The notes under the pieces were generated by a model. It searched no databases. It was not told the DNA's origin and worked only from the letters and a program-made list of their open reading frames with translations. A DNA stretch of 64,000 bases, taken from contig RECY01000015.1 of assembly GCA_007693785.1 (NCBI GenBank), positions 1-64,000 of the forward strand, written 5' to 3'. The first letter of the stretch is position 1; the number at the start of each line of letters is the position of its first letter. A program made the position numbers and the translations under genes. Of this stretch, positions 52,526 to 60,885 are shown piece by piece. Source of the stretch: Phycisphaerales bacterium. GTDB taxonomy: Bacteria > Planctomycetota > Phycisphaerae > Phycisphaerales > UBA1924.

Positions 52526-53329
52526 TTAGTCGTCGTCGCCTTCGTCGTCTTCGACGGTGTGTTCGCGCGGGCCGAAGAGGGCGGAGCCGACGCGGACGAT
52601 GTTGGCGCCTTCTTCGATCGCGACCTCGTAGTCGCCGCTCATGCCCATGCTGAGCAGGTTGCACTTGCCCTCGCCGACGCCGGCCTTCTGGACGTCTTCG
52701 AGCAGGTCGCGGAGTCGGGCGAAGTGCGGGCGGGCGTCCTCTGGGTTGTCGCTATAGGGAGCCATGGTCATGAGCCCGCGGACGCGGAGCCCGACCATGG
52801 TGTCGATCTGCTCGCAGAGGGCGCGGGCGGCCGGGAGGAGGCAGCCGGACTTGCTTTCCTCGCCCGAGACGTTGACCTGGACGAGGACGTCGATCGCGCG
52901 GTCCTGCTTGGCGCCGATCGCGTGCAGGTCCTCCGCCAGACGCAGCGAATCGACCGTGTGGATCAGGCGGCAGAGCTCGACGGCCTTCTTCGCCTTGTTC
53001 CGCTGCACGTGCCCGATCATGTGCCATCGGATCGGCTCGTCGCCGCCCACCCCGCCCGTCTCGCGCGAGGCGAGCGTCCGCCCCAGCACGCGACGGCGGG
53101 CCATGTGCTCGTCGAGCATCGCGACCCGCTGGAGCAGGTGCTGCACGCGGTTCTCGCCGAGATCCCGGTGCCCCATGTCGACCAGGGCCCGGACCTGCTC
53201 CGGGTCGGCGTACTTGGTCACCGCGACGGTCAAGACCCGCTCGCCGCGCCGCCCCGAACGGGCCAGGGCATCGTCGATGCGCTGCTTGACCTCGGTGTAC
53301 CGGTCCGTCAACGTTGCTGCCGCGTGCAT
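52526..53329 (-). CDS. YggS/PROSC-family PLP-binding protein
   Basis: 267 residues. Binds pyridoxal phosphate and helps its homeostasis; no catalytic reaction is established for the family. VLTVAVTKYADPEQVRALVD has the PLP Lys; MGHRDLGENRVQHLL, RWHMIGHVQRNKAK, GLMTMAPYSDNPE and LLSMGMSGDYEVAIEEGANI are the family blocks. There is a short acidic tail. GGAGG lies just before ATG 53329; the open frame to 53461 is not family-like. Divergent from the peroxiredoxin. Confidence 0.9.
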   Translation of the reverse strand: MHAAATLTDRYTEVKQRIDDALARSGRRGERVLTVAVTKYADPEQVRALVDMGHRDLGENRVQHLLQRVAMLDEHMARRRVLGRTLASRETGGVGGDEPIRWHMIGHVQRNKAKKAVELCRLIHTVDSLRLAEDLHAIGAKQDRAIDVLVQVNVSGEESKSGCLLPAARALCEQIDTMVGLRVRGLMTMAPYSDNPEDARPHFARLRDLLEDVQKAGVGEGKCNLLSMGMSGDYEVAIEEGANIVRVGSALFGPREHTVEDDEGDDD

Positions 53330-53412
53330 TCGGCCTCCTGCCTTCCGGCGTTCACCCGCCCGGCGTCCCGGCTCGGACTCCGCCCGAACCCGCCCGCCAA
53401 CGCCGTCCTCCC

Positions 53413-53418
53413 TAGCAT
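53413..53418 (+). promoter_or_regulatory. -10-like hexamer, peroxiredoxin
   Basis: TAGCAT about 42 nt before ATG 53460. The overlapping minus-strand TATGCT (53414-53419) could serve yggS, so the site may be shared. Confidence 0.3.
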
Positions 53419-53459
53419 AACCGCCTATTACCGCGGCATCACCCGCAGGAGTTCTCCCC

Positions 53460-53945
53460 ATGCCCGACCCCGTTCCTCACGAAACCCCCATCCAGCCCGG
53501 CGCAGCCGCCCCCATCTTCACCCTCAAGACCCAGTCGAAAGCCGATTGGAGCCTTGAGGAGCACCTGAGCAAGGGCGACGTCGTCCTCTGCTTCTACCCG
53601 CTGGATTTCAGCCCCGTCTGCAGCACCGAGATGAAGTGCATCACCGAGGACATGGACAAGTGGGCCAGCAAGGGTGCGACCGTCGTCGGCGTGAGCTGCG
53701 ATAGCTTCTTCGTCCACGAAGCCTGGGCGCAGAGCCTCGGGCTGAAGCAGGACCTGCTCGCCGACATGCACCGCGAGGTCTGCAAGGCGTACGGGTTCTA
53801 CTTCCCGGCGTTGAACGTCTCGAGCCGCGGCACGGTCGTCATCGCCGGGGGCAACAGCCCGGACAAGGGCAAGGTCAAATGGGTCCAGGCCCGCGAGATC
53901 CCGCAGGCGATGAATCTCGACGAGATGCTGACGGCGCTCGCCTGA
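53460..53945 (+). CDS. Peroxiredoxin (AhpC/TSA family)
   Basis: 161 residues. Reduces peroxides with a cysteine thiol. FYPLDFSPVCSTEMKCITED carries the peroxidatic Cys in P-x-C-S-T-E, then TVVGVSCDSFFVHEAWAQSL with a second Cys. Later, SSRGTVVIAGG gives the Arg of the site. Whether the resolving Cys is the one in VSCDS or the one in EVCKAYG cannot be told, so it could be 1-Cys or atypical. GCAGGA precedes the ATG. Confidence 0.9.
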   Translation: MPDPVPHETPIQPGAAAPIFTLKTQSKADWSLEEHLSKGDVVLCFYPLDFSPVCSTEMKCITEDMDKWASKGATVVGVSCDSFFVHEAWAQSLGLKQDLLADMHREVCKAYGFYFPALNVSSRGTVVIAGGNSPDKGKVKWVQAREIPQAMNLDEMLTALA

Positions 53946-54017
53946 TCCGAACAAAATACGATTGATAAAAACTGGTTATTTCTGGTGATTCACTGGATCA
54001 TTTTCCGTTGATCGTTG

Positions 54018-54023
54018 TATATT
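54018..54023 (+). promoter_or_regulatory. Candidate -10 of the toxin-antitoxin operon
   Basis: TATATT in an AT-rich 94-bp spacer (53946-54039) unlike the surroundings. No good -35 lies at 17 nt; the predicted start site falls inside the operator palindrome. Confidence 0.35.
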
Positions 54024-54033
54024 TCTGTAGAAA
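54022..54033 (+). promoter_or_regulatory. Candidate operator palindrome
   Basis: TTTCT-GT-AGAAA, overlapping the -10 and about 6 bp before ATG 54040. A helix-turn-helix antitoxin in the next gene could bind it for autoregulation. Confidence 0.35.
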
Positions 54034-54039
54034 AACACG

Positions 54040-54501
54040 ATGGGGGACGGGATGGGGAAGCGATCGGACGGGCCCGCGGCGACGGAGGGCGTGCCGCCAC
54101 CGCCGCTGCGGGTTCGGATCCACAAGGAAGCGCCGCCGCGGGACGGGCACTACCGGGACCTGCACCGGCGTTTGGAGGAAGTGGGCTGGTTTCGGCACGC
54201 GGTGCGAAACCTCGGAGGCCTCGCGTCCGCCGCCCGGCGGAGCGAGCACGCGGCGAACGAACTGGGCATCGAGCCGGTGGACGCCGGCGGTGTGCGGTTC
54301 ATGCGGGCGACCATCGACGGGCTGTGCGTCATGTTCTGGATTTCGGAATCAACCTCGACCGTCTACGTCCTGCACAGCCTGATCGCGGGGCTGCTCGGGC
54401 GCCTCCCGAGATCGGCCGAGATGATCGCCGCCCGGCGGTGCAAGGCGTGCATGCAGTTGGATGCGAGGCGTACGCGGGGAAGAAAGGAAGGCGAGCGATG
54501 A
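54040..54501 (+). CDS. HigB/RelE-superfamily toxin-like protein
   Basis: 153 residues. The C-terminal part (FWISESTSTVYVLHSLIAGL, then LPRSAEMIAARRCKA) matches the HigB-like pattern of a strand pair followed by K/R-rich helix, as in ribosome-dependent mRNA interferases. The first ~45 residues are Pro/Arg-rich and not part of the fold. No catalytic residue can be fixed by eye. ATG 54040 or 54052. It overlaps the antitoxin by ATGA; toxin first is typical of higBA. Confidence 0.6.
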   Translation: MGDGMGKRSDGPAATEGVPPPPLRVRIHKEAPPRDGHYRDLHRRLEEVGWFRHAVRNLGGLASAARRSEHAANELGIEPVDAGGVRFMRATIDGLCVMFWISESTSTVYVLHSLIAGLLGRLPRSAEMIAARRCKACMQLDARRTRGRKEGER

Positions 54502-55202
54502 GTGCCGCCGATCTGCCGTATCCGGGCCTGCTGAACCAAGGCTTGCGCGACGTCTTCACGCGTCTCGGTGGTGTTTCTGACGCGAGCCGCGCTCGCTCGG
54601 CATCCACCCGGGGCACCGATCTGCCGGAATCGCGGGTCACGATGAGCGTGCTGGAAGAACTGGAATCCGCCGAGCAAGCCGAGCTTCGGGCCCGGGAGCA
54701 GGCGTTCGTGCTGCACGGGCTGGCGCGTCGCCAGGCGGCCGCGTTGCTGTCGATGTCGGACGAGGACTGGGCGGCCTTCGAGACGATCCGCGCCGATTTC
54801 ACCAAGGCCGCGGCGGACAACGACACCGAAGCGATCACGGAACTCATCGGCTACGCCCTCGAGATCCTCGCCGGCCCGATCAGCATGGACGACTTCGTCG
54901 ACGAGATCGTCTATAGCGATCCCCAGGAGCTCGAAGTCATCGAACGCGTCGATCGCGAGCGCGAGGCGTTCTTTGATCGCTACTTCGAGCTCAAAGCCGC
55001 CTCCGGGCTCGAGACTCAGGCGGACGTCGCCAAGAAAGCCGGGCTGAGCCCGACGACCGTCCACGCGATCGAGTCGCGGAGCGTGCGCCCGCAGTTCAAG
55101 ACGCTGAAGAAGCTGGCCGTCGCCTTCGGCGTCGAAGTCTCGGCCTTCTCCGAGCCCGCGCCCCCGGCTCGCCCGAAGCGAGCCCGCAAGCCCAAGGGCT
55201 GA
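54498..55202 (+). CDS. HTH-XRE antitoxin-like regulator
   Basis: 234 residues. The C-terminal XRE domain is clear: ASGLETQADVAKKAGLSPTT, VHAIESRSVRPQFKTLKKLA, then VAFGVEVSAF. It is longer than most HigA: the N-terminal ~130 residues are a helical region around EELESAEQAELRAREQAFVL and an acidic stretch (DDFVDEIVYSDPQELEVIE). A basic tail RPKRARKPKG ends it. Start overlaps the toxin stop. It could instead be a plain repressor. Confidence 0.65.
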   Translation: MSAADLPYPGLLNQGLRDVFTRLGGVSDASRARSASTRGTDLPESRVTMSVLEELESAEQAELRAREQAFVLHGLARRQAAALLSMSDEDWAAFETIRADFTKAAADNDTEAITELIGYALEILAGPISMDDFVDEIVYSDPQELEVIERVDREREAFFDRYFELKAASGLETQADVAKKAGLSPTTVHAIESRSVRPQFKTLKKLAVAFGVEVSAFSEPAPPARPKRARKPKG

Positions 55203-55233
55203 TCCGCCGGGGCAAATCCGCTCGCCCGCACGC

Positions 55234-55239
55234 TACAGT
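55234..55239 (+). promoter_or_regulatory. -10-like hexamer, gpmI
   Basis: TACAGT ends 6 nt before ATG 55246. No Shine-Dalgarno is visible. Confidence 0.42.
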
Positions 55240-55245
55240 GCGCTC

Positions 55246-56904
55246 ATGAGCAAGCCCCGCAACACGCCCTGCGTCCTGATCATCCGTGATGGCTGGGGGG
55301 AGAACCCTCATGCCTTGCACGATGCCTTCAACGCGATCAAGCTGGCGAACACGCCTGTGGCGGATCGGCTGATGGCGGAGTGGCCGCACGCCTTGATCGG
55401 GACGAGCGGCGAGGACGTCGGGCTGCCCGAGGGGACGATGGGCAACTCGGAGGTCGGTCACCAGAACATCGGGGCCGGGCGTGTGGTGGATCAGGAGGCG
55501 GTGCGAATCAGCAAGGCCTGCCGTGCGGGTTTGAGCGGAAACGAGACGCTGGCCGAGGCGATCCGTGGGGCCCGCGACGCGGGGCGAAACGTTCACCTGA
55601 TGGGCATCAACTCCGACGCGGGCGTGCACGGTTTGCTGGAGCATCTGTACGCGCTGCTGCGATTGTGCAAGGCGCTGGACGTGCCGCCGGACCGTGTGTT
55701 TGTGCACCTGTTCACGGACGGTCGCGACACGGGGCCGTTCACGGGCAAGGCGTTCGCGGAGACGGTGGTGGAGCGCTGCCGCGAGATGGGCGTCGGGCGT
55801 GTGGCGTCGATCATCGGGCGGTACTGGGCGATGGACCGGGACAACCGGTGGGAGCGGGTGCGTCGGGCGTACGACTGCCTGACCGGGCGGGGTGACTGCC
55901 CGCGGTTCGCGTCACCGGGCGAAGCGATCCAGCGGTGCTACGACCACCCGGGCGGGTCCGCCGACGCGCCGCTGGTGGGCGATGAATTCATCGAGCCGAG
56001 CTGGATCGCGGAGACGGAGGAGGCCGCGAGCGCAAGCCGCGTGCGCGACGGCGACGCGGTCGTCTTCTACAACTACCGCGGCGACCGCCCACGCGAGATC
56101 TGCTCGGCGTTTCTGCTGCCGGAGTTCCACGGCGCGGACGAGGTCAAGCCGAGCCCGGATTCCGGCGAGCGCGGCTTTGACCGCGGCCCGAAGCTCAACC
56201 TCCGCTTCGTGCTTATGAGCCCCTACAGCGAGCGCCTCGCGCAGCTCGCGGGCGTCGCCTTCCCGCGCCCGCCCAAGATGACCGACATCGGCGGGGCGTA
56301 CTTCAGCAAGCTCGGGCTGAAGCAGTTCCGCTGCGCGGAGACGGAGAAGTTCCCGCACGTGACGTTCTTCTTCAACGACTACCGCGACGAGCCGTTCCCT
56401 GGCGAGCGGCGCGAGATTATCCAGAGCCCGCAGGTGGCGACCTACGACCTGAAGCCGGAGATGTCGAGCGATGGCGTGCGCGACGCCGTGCTGCGACGCC
56501 TGGCGAGCGACGACTGTGAGGACGTGATCGTCGTGAACTTCGCCAACGGCGACATGGTCGGGCACACCGGGAGTTTGCAGGCCGCGATCCGGGCGTGCGA
56601 GGTGGTGGACGCGTGCGTGGGCGCGATCGCCGACGCGACGCTGTCGCGGGGGGGGAGCGTGATCGTGACGGCCGACCACGGCAACGCCGAGCAGATGCGC
56701 GACCCCGAAACCAGCATCCCGCACACCGCGCACACGACGTATCCCGTCCCGTGCATCGTCGTGGGCGAGCCGTTCCGCGGTCGTCGCCTCCGCACGGGCG
56801 GGCGCCTTGGGGACCTGGTGCCGACGATGCTGGAGATGATGGGCATCCCGCAGCCGAGCGCGATGACGGGTAAGAGCCTGCTCGCGCCGAAGCGCGGCGA
56901 GTGA
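55246..56904 (+). CDS. gpmI: 2,3-bisphosphoglycerate-independent phosphoglycerate mutase
   Basis: Interconverts 3- and 2-phosphoglycerate in glycolysis with two metal ions. 552 residues. LIIRDGWGENPHALHDAFNA has the first metal Asp; PEGTMGNSEVGHQNIGAGRV contains the catalytic Ser; HLFTDGRDTGPFTGKAF and YRGDRPREICSAF bind substrate; FANGDMVGHTGSLQAAIRAC and VTADHGNAEQM complete the metal site. Slightly longer than usual (~510) because of inserts in the middle (around PSPDSGERGFDRG). Convergent with the kinase, 16 bp apart. Confidence 0.94.
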   Translation: MSKPRNTPCVLIIRDGWGENPHALHDAFNAIKLANTPVADRLMAEWPHALIGTSGEDVGLPEGTMGNSEVGHQNIGAGRVVDQEAVRISKACRAGLSGNETLAEAIRGARDAGRNVHLMGINSDAGVHGLLEHLYALLRLCKALDVPPDRVFVHLFTDGRDTGPFTGKAFAETVVERCREMGVGRVASIIGRYWAMDRDNRWERVRRAYDCLTGRGDCPRFASPGEAIQRCYDHPGGSADAPLVGDEFIEPSWIAETEEAASASRVRDGDAVVFYNYRGDRPREICSAFLLPEFHGADEVKPSPDSGERGFDRGPKLNLRFVLMSPYSERLAQLAGVAFPRPPKMTDIGGAYFSKLGLKQFRCAETEKFPHVTFFFNDYRDEPFPGERREIIQSPQVATYDLKPEMSSDGVRDAVLRRLASDDCEDVIVVNFANGDMVGHTGSLQAAIRACEVVDACVGAIADATLSRGGSVIVTADHGNAEQMRDPETSIPHTAHTTYPVPCIVVGEPFRGRRLRTGGRLGDLVPTMLEMMGIPQPSAMTGKSLLAPKRGE

Positions 56905-56920
56905 GCCTGACGTCGCGTGT

Positions 56921-59806
56921 TCAGGCGCTGGGGGCGGTGAGCAGGCCGAGGCGTCGCCCCGCGCCGCCGGGCTGGACGGCGACGAGCCCGGCGAAGACGG
57001 CAAAAGCCGCGGGGAGTAGGAAGGCGATCGCCGTGAGCCCGAACTGCCAGGAGGCGAGGTCGCTGGTCGCGGGCAGCCCGACCGCGAGGTGGAACGCGAA
57101 GGTGCCGGCGATGACCGCGAGCAGCCCGTACCGCACCATGACCACGAGCGTGACCGAAGCGACCAAGGCGTAGACCAGCCAGGTCAGGACGTTGGGCTCC
57201 TGCGCGGGCGCGACCCATGCGCCGGTCTGGATCACGCCGAAGATGACCATCGCCGCGACGCGGTTGCGAACGATCAGGCGGATGACCACGAGCGTTGCGA
57301 GCAGGATGACGGCGAAGACGATGGCGCGGAAGATCCCGTCCATGAGCACGCCCCCGAGCGCGTGACGCTCGCCGAGCAGGGCGGGGATGGTCATCAGCGT
57401 GCCCTCGAAGGGCGTGCCGGGCGGCTTGCCGATCAGCGGGTTCAGCCACGGCTCCACGAGCGCGAGCGCGGCGCAGAGCAGCCCGGTCGCCATGCCGATG
57501 AGCGTGGTCTGCCCGACGAGCGGGTCGCGCCATCGCCCGGCGAGGAGTCGCGACCAGGCGATGAGCGTTTCGGGCCACTGGCGGCGCACGATCGGTTCGA
57601 GCGCGATGTAGAGCAGCCAGACAAAGATCCCCGCCAGCAGAGCCGCGGCCCCCGCCTGCACGAGCCCCCTCACCGCGCCCGAGAGCGTGACCAGGTGTTG
57701 CACGGTGAGCAGCTCGGCCGCGAGGACGACGCCGAACGCCGTCATCCCGAGCTTGAACGCGCCCTCGCGGTCGCCGCGACGGTTGCGGAGCGAGACGAGC
57801 GCGAGCACGATGCACACCGCCGAGACGATGCCCGTGACGGCGTCGCCGAAGTTGATCTCCGGGTGCGCGCGGAGCGCCCCCGCGCGGGGATCGACCGCGG
57901 GGGCCGAGGCCTGCGGCCAGCGGTCCTCGGCGATCCGCAACCACGTCGCCCGCGCCCCTACCCACCCCGTCTCCACGCGGATGCCGATGTCCGGCGCTTC
58001 CGGGTAAACGCCCGACCACGCCAGACGTGAGGAGGCGTAGACCGGCGGCAGCCGCTCGGGCTCGGCCCGCTCCAAGCCCGACACATCGAGCCCGGCCGCG
58101 TTCAGCAGCGCCCGCACGTCGGCTTCGCTCGGCTCGCTTCTCTCGCTTGTCTCGCTTGTCTCGCGTGCCTCGACCCAGCCGGTGTGCACGATCAGCTCGC
58201 GCAGGTGCCCGTCGGGGCTGAGGCGGAGCTTGATCGCGCCGGGGAGCGGGGCCGCCGGCTCGTCGAGCGACACACGACCGCCCAGCCCCGGGGGCATCAG
58301 GACCACGGGCGCGCGCCGATACCAGAAATCCACGGCCGCCGGGCGCGGGCGGGCGAGGCGGTCCCACCGTTGGCGGCTCTGGTCGGACCTGCGGATCTCG
58401 GCAAGGTATTCCTCGTAGAGGTCAAACCCGAACGCCTCGTCGAGCCCGGGCTCGGTGTGCCCGAGCGTGTCGAGGATGCGGCGCGCGTCGTACGCCAGTT
58501 CGGTTGCGCTCTTCTCCAGCGGCACGGGCGAGATCAACCCAAACCGCGCATTGAGAAACAACACCCCGAGCAGCATCGCGAGCACCAGCCCGACCCCGAT
58601 CGCGGCGGTGCGCTTCGAGAGCCCGCCCTCGCTCCCCGACTCGGCGACCATCTGCGGGCTCGGCGTCTGCCCCGCGGCGAGGGCGGCGGCGAGCGGGTCG
58701 GCCCCAGGCAGGGCCGCCGCCACCGCGCGGGCCGAGCCCGGGCGATCCTCGGGGTCTGCCATCAGGCAGCGCAGGATCGCCCGATCCACCCGCGGGCTCA
58801 GGCCCTCGACCAGGTCCCCCGGCGGCGTCGGGCGCTGCGTCGCGTGCGCACGCTGGAGCTCCTCCACGCCGTCGCCCTCGAAGGCCGGGTGACCGGTGAA
58901 CAGCTCGTACAGCACCAATCCCAGGGCGAACACGTCGCTCCGGGGCGTGACTGCCTTGCCGGCGAGCTGCTCGGGGGCCATATACGCGGGCGTGCCGGCG
59001 CGGACGTCGTCTTCACCGACACGCCCGTCGACGGCGGCGAGCCCGAAGTCGAGGATCCGCGCGTTGCCCTCGCGATCGATGATGACGTTGCCGGGCTTGA
59101 GGTCGCGGTGGAGGATGCCGGCGCGGTGGGCCGCGTCGAGCCCGGCGCAGAGCTGCTGGGCGATGCGCACCGCTCGGTCCTGCGGCAAGCGCCCGACGCG
59201 ACGCAGCAGCGTCCGCAGGTCGTCACCCTCGACGAACTCCATCGAGAGGAACGTGTGCCCGTTCGCCTCGCCGATGTCGTACACGCGGCAGACGTTGGGG
59301 TGCGAGACCTGCCGCGCCAGGCGGACCTCGGCGAAGAACCGCTCGTTGCGCGCCGGGTCGCGCGCAAAGCGGTCGGGCAGGAACTTGAGCGCGACGGTCT
59401 GCCCGAGGACGAGGTCTTCCCCGCGGTAGACCTCGCCCATCCCGCCGCGCCCGATGAAGCCACCGATGCGGTAGCGCCCGCCGAAGAGCGTGCCCGGGGC
59501 GAAGCGGGCACCGTCGACCGAACCGGAGCCGGCGGTGGTGCTCAGCGAGCGCCCGGCGGGTGAAACGCTCGGCGATAGCACGCGGGGCGCGGGGTCGGAG
59601 GGCATCTCGAGCGGGGCCGACTCGTTCGCGCCTCCCGCCGGCACGTCGCGGACTTCGACCGGCGCGTTGCCGGGCGGCGACGGCGCGCCGTCGCTGCGCT
59701 CGGGCGGGCGGGATGAGGTCAGATCCATATCCGGGTGAGCGGGCGGATCGGGTTGGTCGCGCTGGTCCGCCACGTCGTCAGGGCTCCGATCACACGCATC
59801 GCTCAC
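56921..59806 (-). CDS. Ser/Thr protein kinase with polytopic C-terminus
   Basis: 961 residues. A Pro/Ser/Asp-rich N-terminus (~110) precedes a complete kinase domain: the Gly-loop GGFIGRGGMGEVYRG, LALKF-type Lys (TVALKFLP), catalytic loop HRDLKPGN, DFG in ARILDFGLA, and APE in YMAPEQLAG. One TM (IGVGLVLAMLLGVLFLNARF) links to a ~230-residue exported domain, then about eight TM helices. That end recalls CPBP-type membrane proteins, but the EExxxR and His motifs are missing. GTG start at 59806, or ATG 59728. It lies 15 bp after the SDR gene on the same strand. Confidence 0.85.
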   Translation of the reverse strand: MSDACDRSPDDVADQRDQPDPPAHPDMDLTSSRPPERSDGAPSPPGNAPVEVRDVPAGGANESAPLEMPSDPAPRVLSPSVSPAGRSLSTTAGSGSVDGARFAPGTLFGGRYRIGGFIGRGGMGEVYRGEDLVLGQTVALKFLPDRFARDPARNERFFAEVRLARQVSHPNVCRVYDIGEANGHTFLSMEFVEGDDLRTLLRRVGRLPQDRAVRIAQQLCAGLDAAHRAGILHRDLKPGNVIIDREGNARILDFGLAAVDGRVGEDDVRAGTPAYMAPEQLAGKAVTPRSDVFALGLVLYELFTGHPAFEGDGVEELQRAHATQRPTPPGDLVEGLSPRVDRAILRCLMADPEDRPGSARAVAAALPGADPLAAALAAGQTPSPQMVAESGSEGGLSKRTAAIGVGLVLAMLLGVLFLNARFGLISPVPLEKSATELAYDARRILDTLGHTEPGLDEAFGFDLYEEYLAEIRRSDQSRQRWDRLARPRPAAVDFWYRRAPVVLMPPGLGGRVSLDEPAAPLPGAIKLRLSPDGHLRELIVHTGWVEARETSETSERSEPSEADVRALLNAAGLDVSGLERAEPERLPPVYASSRLAWSGVYPEAPDIGIRVETGWVGARATWLRIAEDRWPQASAPAVDPRAGALRAHPEINFGDAVTGIVSAVCIVLALVSLRNRRGDREGAFKLGMTAFGVVLAAELLTVQHLVTLSGAVRGLVQAGAAALLAGIFVWLLYIALEPIVRRQWPETLIAWSRLLAGRWRDPLVGQTTLIGMATGLLCAALALVEPWLNPLIGKPPGTPFEGTLMTIPALLGERHALGGVLMDGIFRAIVFAVILLATLVVIRLIVRNRVAAMVIFGVIQTGAWVAPAQEPNVLTWLVYALVASVTLVVMVRYGLLAVIAGTFAFHLAVGLPATSDLASWQFGLTAIAFLLPAAFAVFAGLVAVQPGGAGRRLGLLTAPSA

Positions 59807-59821
59807 GCCCGCCGGGCGCGG

Positions 59822-60547
59822 TCACGACCGCCCGTACACCGGCACCAACGCCGCCCGCGTCGAAAGGTTCCACGGGCTGGCGAGAAAAACGACCGTTTCA
59901 GCGATGTCGGCGACGCTCGGCCACTGGCCGTGGTCCGCGTCCGGCATCGCCTTGCGGTTGCCGGGCGTATCCATGATCGAGGGGACGACCGCGTTGACCC
60001 AGAGCTCGTGCTCGGCCCACTCGGCGGCGAGTGCCTGCGTCAGCGCCGCGACGCCCGCCTTGCTCACCGCGTACGACACCATCCCTTTGCCCAGCTCCCC
60101 GAAAAGCGCCGGGCGGGCCGCGACGTTGACGATCCGCCCCCCACCGCCGGCCTTGCGCACCAGCTTGCCCGCCTCGCGGCTGCACAGAAAAGCCGTGGCT
60201 AGATTCATCCGGAGCTGCGCGTCGAAATCCGCCAGCGAAGTCTCCATCGCCGGGCCCATCGCGAACCCGCCCGCGCAGTGGACCGACGCCCACAGGCGGC
60301 TCTGGGCCTGCTCGGCCTTCCGCCCCACGCCTTCATAAAACGACACGACCGCCGTTTCGTCGGTCAGGTCCACCCCGGGCTGGAAGCGGCAGCGCGGGTC
60401 GTCGAGCGCCGGGTGGCGGTCCGGGGGCCGGGCTTCGGCGAGCGGGACGTGGCAGATCGCCCCCGCCCCGAGCAGCTTCGTGACGACCGCGCAGCCCAAC
60501 GAACCCCCGCCGCCGGTCACCACGACATGCCGCCCCTCGAAACTCAT
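59822..60547 (-). CDS. Short-chain dehydrogenase/reductase
   Basis: 241 residues, NAD(P)-dependent. VVVTGGGGSLGCAVVTKLLG is the cofactor fold with TGGGGSLG, and SYAVSKAGVAALTQALAAEW holds the catalytic Tyr and Lys; the catalytic Ser position reads Ala (VAARPALF), so the triad is not complete, which may mean reduced or no activity. ATG 60547 with GGGAGG about 10 nt upstream. Probably co-transcribed with the kinase downstream. Substrate unknown. Confidence 0.85.
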   Translation of the reverse strand: MSFEGRHVVVTGGGGSLGCAVVTKLLGAGAICHVPLAEARPPDRHPALDDPRCRFQPGVDLTDETAVVSFYEGVGRKAEQAQSRLWASVHCAGGFAMGPAMETSLADFDAQLRMNLATAFLCSREAGKLVRKAGGGGRIVNVAARPALFGELGKGMVSYAVSKAGVAALTQALAAEWAEHELWVNAVVPSIMDTPGNRKAMPDADHGQWPSVADIAETVVFLASPWNLSTRAALVPVYGRS

Positions 60548-60608
60548 CTGCACGGCGTCACCTCCCGGCGTTGTGGCGGCATCGGAACACGCCGCGCCCG
60601 CCAAAGCC

Positions 60609-60614
60609 TACGCT
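60609..60614 (+). promoter_or_regulatory. -10-like hexamer, FmdB-like gene
   Basis: TACGCT about 31 nt before ATG 60646; this gene has a Shine-Dalgarno (GGAGGG). Confidence 0.3.
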
Positions 60615-60645
60615 TGCGCGAGCCGCGGGTTTGGAGGGCGTGCCG

Positions 60646-60882
60646 ATGCCGATTTACGAGTACCGGGCGAAAGAAGACGGCGTGGTGGTGGAACTGGTCC
60701 GCCCGCCCGCGGAGGCCGACGCGCCGGTCGAGGACCCCGAGGGCAAAGGGCGGACGTTCGAGCGCGTGCTGAGCACCTTCGCCGCGCGTGCCGGGGCGGG
60801 CGAGCGTGCGAACCCGGGCTTTGCGCTCCCCCGCGCCGGGTGCTGCCCCTGCGGCGACCCGAGCGGGCCCTGCAACAACTGA
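60646..60882 (+). CDS. FmdB-like small zinc-ribbon protein
   Basis: 78 residues. It opens MPIYEYRAKEDGVVVELVRP, the FmdB start, and ends with Cys-rich CCPCGDPSGPCNN. The usual first CxxC pair after the tyrosines is missing, so the ribbon is atypical. GGAGGG precedes ATG 60646 by 7 nt; the frame opens at 60571. Convergent with the recombinase, 3 bp apart. Function unknown for the family. Confidence 0.75.
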   Translation: MPIYEYRAKEDGVVVELVRPPAEADAPVEDPEGKGRTFERVLSTFAARAGAGERANPGFALPRAGCCPCGDPSGPCNN

Positions 60883-60885
60883 CGC

